The notes beneath the pieces are model-generated. The model made no database searches. It saw only the letters and a list, made by a program, of their open reading frames with translations, and had not been told where the DNA came from. Made by a program: the position numbers and the translations under genes. A stretch of 64,000 nt of DNA from Rhizoctonia solani (Eukaryota > Basidiomycota > Agaricomycetes > Cantharellales > Ceratobasidiaceae), in contig NC_057376.1 of NCBI RefSeq assembly GCF_016906535.1, positions 1,674,001 to 1,738,000 on the forward strand, read 5' to 3'. The first letter of the stretch is position 1. The number at the start of each line of letters is the position of its first letter. Shown here in pieces: positions 1 to 12,100 of the stretch.

Positions 1-1180
1 CAAGCATTTTGGAGATTTTCTCAATGTATGTATCGTATGTAATACCGTTATTGTTTATCTCTATAGCTCTGTTATAGGTCGGCATCCCCCGCTGTCGATC
101 AAAAGATCACCACTGTGTGGGGATCATTCATGGGTCTTATTGTTCAGGCCTATTTCATACACCGGGGGTTTGTTTTGTCGCGCAATTGGTACTTCTTGAT
201 CGTAGCGTCGTTGGCATCAATCATCGGGTTTGTTGGCTCAATCATCCTGGTATGTGCATAACGTTTTGCTGGAGCAATTTGTTGAGTAGACACAAGTGCT
301 ATGTGGTGTTCACGCTCAAAGGCATCCCTCCACCACTCTACCTCCAATCGGGTGAGTACTCAATAGGAAACAACCAAGTCAAGTACTGATTCTTTTATTC
401 AAGCTAACATGATGGTTATTGGTACTGTCGTGGCGGACGCCTTGATTACTGGTTTCACCTGTTGGTAAGGTTGTTCATTTATACGAGCTGTCGAGTTTCA
501 TGTGACGCTATCACACTCAAGGTACCTGCTCAACCAACGCAAGCAATCTTCATTCGCCAGTACCAACACCCTGATTGTACGCTTAGTTACTACATCCATG
601 CAATCTGCTGTCCCTCCCCTCATTTGGTGAGTGCATTCAAGCCCTGAGAGATAAGAGCGTCAAGTGTATCTTACTTTATCGATATAGTGCAATATTCAAC
701 TTGGTGTGCATATGTTTATATTTTCAGATGCTACTTGCCTCATTCACTCTCCAGATTTTTAACTCTCGTTCAAACGCAACCGACAATGCTTGGGTCCTTT
801 GCTTCAATGTTCTTCTCCCATACTTCTATGTCGTGAGCTTGATGTTCACGGTAGGAGGTCATTTCTTAGTGGATCTACAGACCTTTATTGACCTTCTACC
901 ATACTAGATCAATTCTCGTGCCCGACTACGTACAGCTGGAGGTAGTCAAAGTGATAGAGCAAATGTGTATGGCATGCACTCTCTTCCTAAGAACGGTAGG
1001 TGTCTATATTGCAACAAGCTGTCACTAGCGTTGAGTTTATGATGTCTGTAGCGTAATCCAGAGGGCACTGAGCGCTCTGCCACTCAGGTTTATGTGACAA
1101 CTCAGACACGGACCGACCAGATCAACGTGCGTGGAGTCAATGAGGACCATATGAGTTCTTTCATAGATATCAAAGGCTGA
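1..1180 (+). CDS. DUF6534-type multi-pass membrane protein, 5' end missing
   Basis: The coding sequence enters from the left edge, so the N-terminus is absent. Exons joined by eye give hydrophobic helices around 120-260 (GSFMGLIVQAYFIHRGFVLS, then NWYFLIVASLASIIGFVGS), around 410-465 (MMVIGTVVADALITGFTCW) and around 800-850 (NVLLPYFYVVSLMFT). These are followed by the NSRARLR cytosolic segment and a polar tail ending with TGA at 1178-1180. This helix order and the NSR..R motif fit the DUF6534 family, a large group of uncharacterised integral membrane proteins in Agaricomycetes. No biochemical function is known for the family. Exon borders are approximate. No frameshift was needed. Confidence 0.7.
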
Positions 1181-1840
1181 TGTATAACTATATAATTTAG
1201 TCGGCGGAGCGCGGGGATATTCCTAGCGATCGCCGTTCGGTGGACTCCAGTTCACATGTCTCTGTGGGAGACAAGAAACGACGTTTGGGAGACGACTTTT
1301 GATATAAGCTATGCAAATATGTTCGATTTATTTCGGGATTTGGACAAATATATGACCATATGATAACAATATTCTCGATTTCTTGGATCTTTGGAGTAGC
1401 TATTGACAATACATTGAGTTGTTGTCAACAATATCCCGCCACAGGAGCAGTTCTATACCATCAAACTTGGACAATCAAGCACGCAGAATCAGTGGCGCCT
1501 TCGGCCGATGGTGTCGGGGTCCAATGTTTAAACCTAGGATAATTTGGGTATTTAACACGCCTCCGCTATACCGCATGTAGACTGCTAACCAGTATGCATA
1601 TGTGTACAACCTAAAATGGACATAACCGGAGAGGCCGAGCTGACTTCATCTATTTGCGAATTAATTTGGGAATAGCTAAATGATTTCCAGTACAATATGG
1701 TGCACTAGTTTTCCGAAAGTATATAGAACCGAGCATACAGCTTTTTGCAATCTACGAGCGGTCGTCCATGCGCTGCACATACGGATTCACATAATTGATA
1801 TCGATTTTGCACTCAAAATTTAATATGCATGTTAAGACGA
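1181..1840. other. Intergenic, between two convergent 3' ends
   Basis: This 660-base stretch lies between the 3' ends of the DUF6534 gene (+) and the cysteinyl-tRNA synthetase gene (-). It is A+T-rich towards the right. No coding frame with introns, tRNA or repeat was recognised. It probably holds two 3' untranslated regions. Confidence 0.5.
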
Positions 1841-4800
1841 TCACTTTCTGCCCCCAGCCACCCATGCGTTCCATTCTTCATGCGCTTTGTTTTGAATCTC
1901 CCACTCTTTCGCTAGCTTTTTAGAGCGGCTCTTGGGGAGCTCGGCACCTGTAGCATCTGTCAACGGAAGCCCACGATCGTCCCAAGACCCATATGTTCCC
2001 TCCGGTACATTCGGGGGCCGGAACATTTCTGTAGGAGGAAGCTTTCCCCGCTCAAGTTTCGCCATTTGCTTGGCTTTGGCTGCCTCGGCTTGCGATGCCT
2101 TCTTTGCGGACTTTTCTGCTGCTTGGGCAAGCTTCTCATCACGGGCCTTGATGAGTGCTTCTGCAGGTACCAATTTTACCAGAGCTTTGCCATCTGAAAA
2201 CAACGATTTTCATTAACAGGGAGAAAACGGCGTCATGAATATTGCCACCCACCATCCTGATCGTCTAGTGCAACGCCCAGAGGAATTAGATCAACATCTC
2301 TTAAGTTATCGCATAATTTGAGGATATCTTTGGCCGAAGCGCCAGAGATGGCAAGCTGCCTGACGGAATCACGGAATGCGGAGAGGGTGCGGAGGTACGG
2401 CATTAGTAAAGCTTCGCGCTATATGCGTCCATGTAAGCGTACTGGTTCCGGGCAATACAATAATTTACTCACATCAACCAATCCTTCTGTGTTGCTACCA
2501 TCTGTACCCCACCCAATGGTTCCAGTGGTATCTCCGCTCAGGCCAAACACCCTGAGAGCCTCAGTCACCCAGCGAGCGATGTGTGCAACAACACCGACAT
2601 TTACGCGTGAGCGACCACGTGCGACGTAGATGTTTGTACGGGAAACGAGCTCGAGAACTCGTTGAATGGCCTCGGGTGTGTTGAAAGAATCACACAGAGC
2701 AACCCGGTACGCATGCTGAGTTTGTGCTAGACTAAGGAACAAAAAATGGAGGAATAGGGTATGATTTGGACCGAGGTAGCGTGAGAGAGCGGAAAAGTGA
2801 ACATTGGGGATATATGATATGTTACAATATGAGGCACATTCCCCAAATTCCATCAATATTTTCCCTGAAAATCGGAAGAAATCTTGGACTTACAATGCGG
2901 ACAGCTCAGTCTCGGCCTCTCCGTAGTTGTGCCTTGGTTCTTCAGTTGATGGCTTCTCAGCCGCGGCTTCTTCGTCGCTCACAAGCGCCCTGGCAAGTGC
3001 AAAGAAATTCTTCGCATATGGTTATTGCTCTGAAGTACCCCATGGTATTAGTAGGCGAAATCTCACATTGAAAACTGTCTCCTGTGAGCGGACCTCAAGG
3101 ATCAAGCTTTCTTTGAAGTCCATCGCATTCCAAGGTTGAGCCAAAAATGCCAAGCGTAGTTGGCGAGAACTGTACATTTTGAGGGCATCCTGATGGTCAT
3201 TTTAAGTTTGGTTGCGGTGCGGTTATTCGGAACGATCGCGTACCTCGACAGTGATAAAGTTCTTCAAAGATTTGCTCATTTTCTGACCTTCTATGTGCAA
3301 ATGTCCTGTGTGCAAGAAATAATTGACCCATTGTTGGCAATCGTGATAGGCCTGTATAAACCGTCGAAACATGAACCTAAGGTTCCGGTTTTGCTGAGCA
3401 CCAGATTGCTTACCTCGCTCTGAGCTAGCTCGTTATCGTGGTGGGGAAACGCAAGATCAATCCCCCGAGTGTATATCCATCCCATCACCCAGGATAGCAC
3501 TAGCCATAACTGAGCACTCAATGTGCCAACCAGGTCGACCAGGTCCCCACGGTGAGGGCCATTCGGGCTCTCCGGGTTTCGACCTCTTCCACAAGGCAAA
3601 GTCCGCTGGAGAACGCTTAGACTCTGGGTTAGAGAGTGCGCCTTCTCCTTCCTCAAGCAATGCCGTGTTGTTCTTGGAGTGGGGTTGGAGTTTCGCATAC
3701 ATATGCTTCCAATCTTTATCTTGCCCGTTGACGCCGTCATACGCGCGTACATCAAAGTAAACACTCCCTCCGGCTTCATACGCCCATCCCCTGGAGACAA
3801 TCTTCTCCACAAACGCAACGATTTCAGGGACGTACTCGGTAACTCGAGTCAATGTGTCCGGTCTCCGGACACCAAGAAGGTCCATATCCCTCATAAATGC
3901 GCGCTCCCAATATGCCGATAAAGCACGGGTAAGATGTGAAGGGATCGGCGCGGCATTGGGTGAAGCAAGGTGAAGTGCGTCAAGATAAGGGGAAAGAACA
4001 GGTGCTGAAGCTGTAATCAATGCTTCTGATGGAGAGCCCACGTTATTTTGAGCTGATGTTATAGCGACATGAGTGTCTCTCTATGTTTGGTGAGAGTTCG
4101 CATATAGCTTAGTAGAAAAAAGTAACTTACGAGTGCCTTAAGATGCATAAAGAACTTTTCGTCACGCATATTCCCAGCTTGAACCCAGGTAGGGTCTTGA
4201 GCGAGGGTTTCGATTTTTGCCCAAGAGGACTCTTCTTGTCCAGATATGATCAAGCTTTTGTCTTCCAACCCCTTAACCAGTTGCTTGTGAAGATATGCCA
4301 GCCAAGCATTTTGGACAGTGTCGATGAGTTCTTGAGTTATTGTAGGTGTACTCGTCGAAAGACCATCCAAGTGGTGTTGTTGACGAGCTCGGATAATGAT
4401 CTACATCCCCTAAGATATTTGAGTTGTAGCTTGGTACAACTATGCGTACCTTATCGTCAATGTCAGTAATATTCATCACAAAGTGCACATCGTATCCAAA
4501 ATAGTCCGTCAAAATTCTCCGAATAATGTCTTGAGTAAGGTAGTTTCTATAGCAGAAAAACTGTTTCAAGTTCGGCTAGAAACAGACAGTTTGGAAGTCA
4601 TTTGCCTACCTGGCATGTCCCATATGACTAGAATCGTAAACGGTCGGGCCGCAATTATACCAAGTTACATTTCGCCCTTTCCTGGGGATAAATTCGGTCT
4701 ATGATCGTTCGGGATCAAGCTCTTGGCAGGTATTTTTGGCTTAGACTCACCTTTGATTTGGTAAGAGAATTGTATACCTTCAGTACAGGCTCGTCGCTTC

Positions 4801-4954
4801 GCTGAGGTTGTAACCATTCTGGGTTATGGGATTTATCGGCCATCCTGAATATACTACTTGTATGAAAGCTAGGGGGGAAAAGATTTATACGTCTAGATAT
4901 GACGTGTCTAGAGAGAACCGATCGTCTTTTAACTAAACAAAAGGTTGCCAGCAT
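1841..4954 (-). CDS. Cysteinyl-tRNA synthetase, probably cytosolic plus mitochondrial
   Basis: This class I aminoacyl-tRNA synthetase charges tRNA-Cys. Spliced minus-strand exons give the catalytic core [17 protein letters not shown] with the HxGH motif (about 4608-4698), NITDIDDK (about 4455), the zinc-region motif WHIECSVMA (about 3520), [14 protein letters not shown] (about 3430) and KMSKSLKNF (about 3275). A Lys-rich helical C-terminal extension of the eukaryotic type follows, ending at 1841. Two ATGs are in frame. The one at 4841-4843 ([10 protein letters not shown]) suits a cytosolic form. The one at 4952-4954 adds 37 residues with many Arg and Lys and no acids, ending [17 protein letters not shown], a typical mitochondrial presequence. 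The frame breaks in the G tract at 3462-3466 (HSGGIDL needs two more bases), probably a sequence error. LSM2 starts 113 bases upstream on the other strand. Confidence 0.93.
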
Positions 4955-5067
4955 GCGGTGGATGGCTGACTCGGAGCGCACGATGAGTTGGCTGGATCAA
5001 TTATGACTAAGCACGCGCAAACGCCATCTGATTCCGTGTTTTGCTTAGCGCTTAACTTCGACCTACC
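4955..5067. promoter_or_regulatory. Short shared promoter between CARS and LSM2
   Basis: Only 113 bases separate the upstream ATG of the cysteinyl-tRNA synthetase (-) from the LSM2 ATG (+). The cytosolic ATG lies 111 bases further inside. Any promoter for both genes must sit here or overlap the presequence. No clear TATA box was seen. The position is inferred from gene layout alone. Confidence 0.4.
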
Positions 5068-5523
5068 ATGGTGCGCACAAGCGAATATATTTTCATGGCT
5101 GTACTGACAAACTGATGTAGAATACCTGAGTAGTTGATTTTCTCTGTCTTCAAGACTTTGACTGACCAAGAAGTCACCGTCGAACTCAAAAACGACCTTT
5201 CCATTACGGGTGTTCTCAAGTCGGTCGACCAGTAAGTCATCTTACAAACGCGACATTGGCTCGATTGAAACATAATATTGAAAAGATTCTTGAACGTACG
5301 CCTTGACACTATCAAAGTTCACGACGAGGCGCGTCATCCGCACATGGTTAGTCTAGACATTCTGCTTGTCGGACTACCCTTACCCATTGAACAGATGGCG
5401 GTCAAAAACTGCTTCATTCGAGGGTCCGTCATACGTTACGTGCAACTGCCAGCCAGTGGTGTCGATACACAGCTTTTGGAAGACGCTACTCGCAAGGAAG
5501 CGGCGAACCAGGCCAAGCGATAG
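5068..5523 (+). CDS. LSM2: U6 snRNA-associated Sm-like protein LSm2
   Basis: LSm2 is part of the LSm1-7 ring (mRNA decay, cytoplasm) and the LSm2-8 ring (U6 snRNA binding, nucleus). Proposed exons are 5068-5070, 5134-5231, 5286-5346 and 5395-5523, giving 96 residues, the normal family length. The product has the Sm1 region (FSVFKTLTDQEVTVELKNDL..GVLKSVDQ), the loop segment FLNVRLDTIKVHDE and the Sm2 motif VKNCFIRGSVIRYVQLP, then LLEDATRKEA. Exon 1 would be the start codon alone, followed by a 63-base intron with the rarer donor GTGCGC. This is the only start that restores the conserved M-L-x-F-S-x-F-K-T-L N-terminus. The last exon is intact here and repeated downstream in a broken form. Confidence 0.93.
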
Positions 5524-5726
5524 TACACGGGTTGTCATGGTAGACCTTGCTTGGGTTTTGCAAACGCATTGTTATATTAACCACACATAAGCAATTCATA
5601 CGAACAACTGTGGCGGGGAATAATCCGGATACAATTATACAGGAGTAAAAAAAGCATGAGTCACCAGATAGCGAAGGAAGTATGCAAGCAAGTACTGGAC
5701 AGTCATATCAGGAAGGAGTGTCGGCT
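5364..5726 (+). repeat. Tandem duplication, copy 1 (LSM2 last intron, exon 4 and 3' flank)
   Basis: A unit of about 364 bases begins in the last LSM2 intron (gcttgtcggactaccc) and runs through exon 4 and about 200 bases of 3' flank to ...gaaggagtgtcggct. It is followed directly by a second copy. By eye the two differ only in three A-run lengths, with no substitution. This copy carries the functional exon 4. Confidence 0.95.
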
Positions 5727-5727
5727 T

Positions 5728-6091
5728 GCTTGTCGGACTACCCTTACCCATTGAACAGATGGCGGTCAAAACTGCTTCATTCGAGGGTCCGTCATACGTT
5801 ACGTGCAACTGCCAGCCAGTGGTGTCGATACACAGCTTTTGGAAGACGCTACTCGCAAGGAAGCGGCGAACCAGGCCAAGCGATAGTACACGGGTTGTCA
5901 TGGTAGACCTTGCTTGGGTTTTGCAAACGCATTGTTATATTAACCACACATAAGCAATTCATACGAACAAACTGTGGCGGGGAATAATCCGGATACAATT
6001 ATACAGGAGTAAAAAAAAGCATGAGTCACCAGATAGCGAAGGAAGTATGCAAGCAAGTACTGGACAGTCATATCAGGAAGGAGTGTCGGCT
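5728..6091 (+). repeat. Tandem duplication, copy 2 (broken LSM2 exon 4)
   Basis: This is the second copy of the unit at 5364-5726. One A is missing in the run of the exon 4 copy (GTCAAAACTGC instead of GTCAAAAACTGC), so the LSm2 frame is lost after VK. Two other A runs are one base longer. It has no upstream exons and cannot make LSm2. It might act as an alternative 3' end, or may be an assembly artefact. Confidence 0.93.
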
Positions 6092-6178
6092 CTGTAACCT
6101 GGGGGTATAATCATTGAAAAGTAATATGTATCGGGGTAAAAAAAACCAAGAAGAACGAAGTCAAAAGGTAAAAACAAA

Positions 6179-9100
6179 TCAAGCGTCCCTTTTCATCCAT
6201 CCTAGACTTCCCAAACGAGATAGCCTCTCTTTGGTTCGGTTAGAGAATACTGAGCTGGTGTCACGAACACTATGAGTCCGGCCCGGCGCTCCAACACCTA
6301 CGTTAACGAGGGAGCCAATAGATGTTGCATCAGGAGAAGCAGGCGGCTGATTAGTCTGGCCATTCTGCCCATAGGCTCCTGGGGCAGACAAGCCATACTT
6401 ATTCAAGTGGGCAATATTCCGCTGTAGTGGTGTGAGGTGAGTGCTCGTAGGTGACACGGCGGTTGCATGGGTAGGCGTAGGTGGCGACCCCACGAGCGGT
6501 TGTTCCGTCGGAGACGCAATCCTCTCACGCAGTGAAGGAAAGTGAAATAGGAATAGAGAGGCTGACGGAAGGTGCCCCAACATGTCCACGTTTGGCGAGG
6601 TAGTGGGAGAACGAAGGACGACCAGCAATGGAATCGGATCGTTTGGGATACATTGACGATACACCATCATGGTGGTTGGCGGTAGTAACCGTAGGAGCGT
6701 GCGGGAAGTGGTTTGTGGTTTGGCTAGCGCTTAGGGGTAGATTAGTTCGGACGGTTCCGAGGCCAAACGTTGAATCTCATCATGGAAGTTCTTGCGGAAG
6801 AAGCGAACCAATGCTGCAAGTGTGTACAAAGTTAATGGGGCTCGCTAATTTCACCATGGCACTTACTTTCGTGGAATGGCAGCATTTCAGCTGGACAAAG
6901 TTCTTCGTGCAAAGCAAGACATTGATCAATTAGCCGAACCTATTGATTAGCACGGGAATTAAAAACTAAGCCTGAAACATACTTGATTGTCAATAGCAGC
7001 CTTTAATTGGTGAATAGACTGGGCGCTATCAGGATGGCTAGCAAGATAGTCTCCACCCATAAAGACTTCTCGGAACAAAGTTACACTACCACCGGCGCCT
7101 GCATCAACCACGGCGTTCAGCGCCATTGAGAGTGCATTTGTCGATACGGTAGCTCCCGACTTGGCGAGGCCAGAATACCGGTGTGCTAGTGCAGCCAATT
7201 CGGAAGTCTTTTGGCGAACATCTTGCAACGCATTCTCTACAGGCGAGAGTTGAGTCACGGCAACGTCCATCACGCATGAACGCCTTAGAACCGTCGGGAA
7301 TATTTCTTCGGTAGTCAGGACAGTCTTTTCAGTCCACACGTCCCGAGTATCGTTACTTCGCGTATGGCCTTCGGGAACAAACCTACGAGTGAAACTGAAT
7401 TGATTCAGTGAGCTATAAAAGGCAAAAACGAATTAGGTATTGGTCTTATGTAAAAGTTGATCGACATGCCTATGCTCATAGTATGTCCTAATGGCAATAG
7501 GTACGTCTGGATTAGTAAACACGGGAAGCGTCCGGTCTGGCTCTGGCGTGACGGCTGTGCATTGAATGTACTGCGCCGTACCAAATCGAATTTCATCAGG
7601 GGGTTCGGTCGTTGTCCGCAATAGTGTCGCCTCAGGGTGCTAAAGAAGACCAATTAGAGATGGACACTATCTGAATGAGAACAAGCCTACTTTGTTTAAC
7701 ATTCTTTCACAAAACGCTCCAAACTTTTCCCACTCGTAACCTCGGTACTGGGGCCATATGAATAGACTGCCACTGGGACGGAGACTAACCCGCTTACAAT
7801 GAACTGTTTGTCACGCAAGGCTGCTGGGAAATGCCATAGAATGCTACCCGGAAATATTCAGAGTAGTACCGTTGGTCCGTTACAATATGCTCCAGTAAAG
7901 CGGCTTGATGAACCATAATTTCTGCAAGCCGGCGACTGAGATGAAATCAGTCAAAACTCGCTAACGGGCCGCGCGCGATACGCACTAGTCAAAGGACACC
8001 TCAGCATGCTGAGTAGCTAGTTCGCGACAAATTTCAACAGCCGTTTCCCAGGCTTACCCTTGCCTACGGTCGGTGAGCGCCCAATCAAGATAGTAAACAG
8101 AGCAACTTACTCAGGTACTCGATGATTAACAAATACAACTCTTTCCTCGCAAACTGCGATTGTCGGGGCAAGTCCAGTTCCATGGAGCTTCAACTACGCA
8201 TGCATGTCCCATTCGTGGAGGTCCGCATGAAGCTTGAGCGTCAGCGCCGCCTCGACATAATTTTCGCTATTGAGGTGCATATTGACCAGCTGATGCACAT
8301 ATTTGATGTACATTTCGTCTCGGCCGATCTTCCGAGTATAGTTCATGAGTCGAAGAGTAGCGATCACACGATCGTCTTGGTACTCGTCACCGTCCGGAAG
8401 TTCTCGTACGTTCATAAGGAGGTCGAGGAAGAGGTTGACAGAGTCTAGGAAATCCTCAACGCGGCTTCGTAGCACTGGGTCGAGTGAGGAAGAGTCGAAA
8501 AGACCTCGGAGTTGTCCGACAAAGAATGATCGGGAAATGTCATCGCCTTTGGTATCTGACATGTAGAGCTTATCCAACTTGTTCACAAGTCGGTGTTCGA
8601 TGTCACTACCAGAACCTTAGTATTCAAGCCAAAAGATAGGTGAACAGCACTCACTCGAAATGTCCACTGACATGGAACTCTGAGACAATCATTGAGTATA
8701 GTATTTGCACGGCATTGTTTCGCAGCTGGTCATGATGGCTTAGGCACAAGTCGAGGACAGGATCGACGAGCGAGGCGAGCGTAATTTGATACCTATTGTC
8801 CATTATTAATGCGGATCGAGTCGGGGAAGTACTTGGACTTACCCCATAGCGTGTAATAACCCCCGCCTGAGCAGAGACAGCTTCATCCCCATCCAATAGC
8901 CTGCCAAACCTCAACAAAATATTCGCTCCCTCTCCGCGAAGATCCCCAGCCAACCTCCAAACAGCACGTCGTTTCTTCCAAGCCACATGAGCATACAGTA
9001 CTGGACGAAATAACAGAATACTCACCTGCGGACAAATTCTTCAATAACCAACTGATTGCTCGCCAACAAGTCATAAGCATCGCAAGGGCATCATACCAAA

Positions 9101-12100
9101 GCGCGGCATCAAACTGGTCCGCATGGTTCTCTTCGGGGATAAACTCTCGGGTGAGCATAACGGCCACGGGATCGGCCATCTTGAGAATAACTTTATGAGC
9201 CATGATGTTCACGTTTAGCCGTTGGTCGGATAGGCATCATGATTCAAGATGGAAATCGCGACTTTGAAAAATAGGCTCATAAACTTGGCGAGGTGTCCCT
9301 GAAAAAAAAAAGAGACTCACTTGGGGAGAAGGGAGAGCAGAAATTCCACATTGTCCTCTTCTTGTCTGAACAACCTCCTATCGGCCCGAATCGTAGGGTC
9401 GACCAAACACATCTGAAGCTTATCGAGCATAACCGCCACGACCGTTATACACAACCGCGTCGTCTCCAGCCACCCAACTCGAGCCGCATCCCGAGCCGCA
9501 TCCGAATCTCCAGCGCTAGTCATAGTGAACTCGTTAAACTTGCCAAAATGGGGCTTGATCCACGAGATGATCGACTCGACGAGGAGCGAACGCGATTTTG
9601 GATCGTCGAATACAAAGCTCCGGACGAATTGGATGTACATCAAGAGTTTCCAAACTACGAGTTTGCCCTTGGTGCTAACGAGTGAATTGGTAAACCCCGT
9701 TACAATGGGGACGAGTTCGGTGGTCGAAAACGATTGACAGGTCTGGAAGGATGGATGCAAAGTGTTGGAGTGCAATAGTTTGTGTGCCTATTATATCGGT
9801 GAAGTCCTCGCCATGACTTTATTCACTTCGTCAAGTGTCCCTAACACCAGAGTCAATTCTATCCAAAATACCCTCCCCTGGGTACAACAAGAAACGACGT
9901 ACCAAGACTTCTCTTTTAAACGCCCCCTCTAAATGCTCCGAGGTAACACCCATCCCGACTTCATGCAACTGCTGCAACTGCCTCGCCCGGACGATAAACC
10001 GAAACACATAGTGCCACACCTTCAACGCCGCCCGCAACGGACTCGCGTTTCCTCCCCGCTAGGGCTCGATAACAGCCGGTTCATGGAATGAATCATATGT
10101 CCCGCGGCCGCAGCGCACGAAAAGTGCTGGTCGATGTACACGTCCAGCACAGGCTGAAAGTTGTTGAACCGCCTGTCTTGGATGATACCCAGAACAGTGA
10201 CCAGCACAGAAAACACCAAGTCGTCCAGCTCGCCGCGCGAGTTGAGGGGAGAGACCAACACCGCAAAGAGCGCGTCGAATATGTCCTGGAGGAACTTGAC
10301 GATCTCGACTTCGCCCACAAACGTAAACTTGCCCAGCACGCTCGCGAGCTCGTCCTTGTCCTGGGTTTGCTCCCAGTTGAGCAAGAGAGCAGAGTGGCGT
10401 TTTGGGTGTACTTGGTCGAAACAGGAACGAGCGAACGACGAGCGCGTCCCGTGTAGGCTGGAGCACCCTCGCCAGCGCGGGCGCGAGCTCGATCTTGGTG
10501 CTGGGACCGGGGACAGACGCGGGCGCACCAAAGTAATCTTTCGGCTGAACACTTTCAATCTTTTCCGTCTTGTACAACACGAGCCTGTGCGTCCCGTCCG
10601 AGACAAACGCGCGCCCGTCCGGGAAGAGCGGGAGATAGGCAAACGCAAAGGCCGGTCCGCGGCGGTTCCGAAACGTGAAGAACAAGTGGTCCGCCTCGTC
10701 CTCGAGCTTGACCTTGACGAGCTCTCCGTAGCTCGGCGTGTGGGATTTGTAGAGCACCGTGGAGCGGAAGGTGGATTGCGGTGGCTGGCCGGATCCAGCT
10801 GAGAGGATCGTGTCGAGTGTTCGGCCGCCCCGAGTTCGGACTTGGACCGAGACTTCGACGCTGGGTGGGCCGAGCCCTCCCATCCCCCCGACGAGTGCAC
10901 CGATGCTCTTTCGCGTTCTTGCGCGAGTCAGCGAACTCGCCGGCGAGCCCGTGTGCTGAAATTCTCCGGACCAGAGCTTAATAAACGCATCGTTGCGGGT
11001 GTCTCCCGGGAACACCACGTCCGGGAAACCCAACCTCGAAGTTAAAGGCACCGAATGGAGCAGGGACGGGTTTTCGTGGATGAGTGTGGCAGAGTCGCCG
11101 TAGAGTGTTTTGAGAGTGACGGCTATCATGTCGGCCCTGTGGTTTTCCCCGATCAATCGCCGTGCGTCGATCTTTGAAATGCAAAAAGAAAAAAAGGCTT
11201 GGGAGGCGGGGGACTTACCTTGGACTTTTTTCCATGCACCGTTCGTCGGCTCGGAGGATATCTTGGTGAAGCGTTGAGAACCGGCTTTCATCGACGGGGA
11301 CAAAGATAGGCATCGTGTATTCGCGTCCTGACCAACCCCTTCCTCGTCGAGGCTCCCAAGTCCAACTCGAGCACCGCGCATCCAAACGGTCGCCTCAAAT
11401 CCTCGGCCGTCTCCGATTTCGACTTGCGTCGCGGTTTCGTTTGCGCAGGGGGCGGGAGCTGGGTCATACTATCCTCCCAAACCGACTTGTACATCGGCTC
11501 GCTCCCTCGTCTCGGCGACCGCGCACTCGAAAACGATCCGTGGCCTTGCTCAGATACGGCCCCCAGCCCAAGCGTGTTTGATTCTTCGATGGTGCCCATT
11601 CCTGGTTTACCCGGGCTCTCGGCTTCGCCGTCCGGGGCGAGTTTCATCCCACCGCGCCTTACGATCCGGCATACGAGCACGAGTCCCTCGGAGAGGTCGT
11701 GTGATCCCAAGTCCGTAAAGAGCGTGCGAATCGGAGCTTCCGGTTTCCGATCGTCCCATCGGTAGATTCGCCTCTGGCCAGACCGATCGAGGGTGCTCCG
11801 TTCGATATGGGGGACCCCGCGGTATGTGTCTCGTCTCCGCGCACACCGTTGCGATTGAGTATGACGCAAAAGTCTTCGGTGACGAACGATGCGCCGGCTT
11901 TGGAATAGAGCGAAAAGAAGAGTTCGGTGTATTCGCCTGGTGCGCAGGGTGCGGCTACGAACGCGCGCAGGTCGAGAAGGATGTGATGGAACTTTGGACG
12001 GGTCGTTTCTTCTTTTCTACCACGAGACTGCGACTGCGGGTTGCTCAATAGGGCAGGAGCAGGAGGGGGAAGAACAAATCCTGGATCGGGCCCAGCGCCG

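Noticed and set aside
6179..6733. Stop-codon readthrough at the end of the DOCK gene (the frame after TAA stays open)
   Set aside because: The neighbouring frame, reached by adding one C to the run, gives more natural Pro/Ser-rich text (SASQTTNHFPHAPTVTTAN). A base error is simpler than readthrough.
10161..10802. 213-codon plus-strand frame within the DOCK gene
   Set aside because: It is a shadow of the minus-strand coding exons, whose DHR-1 and helical-region text is clearly conserved.
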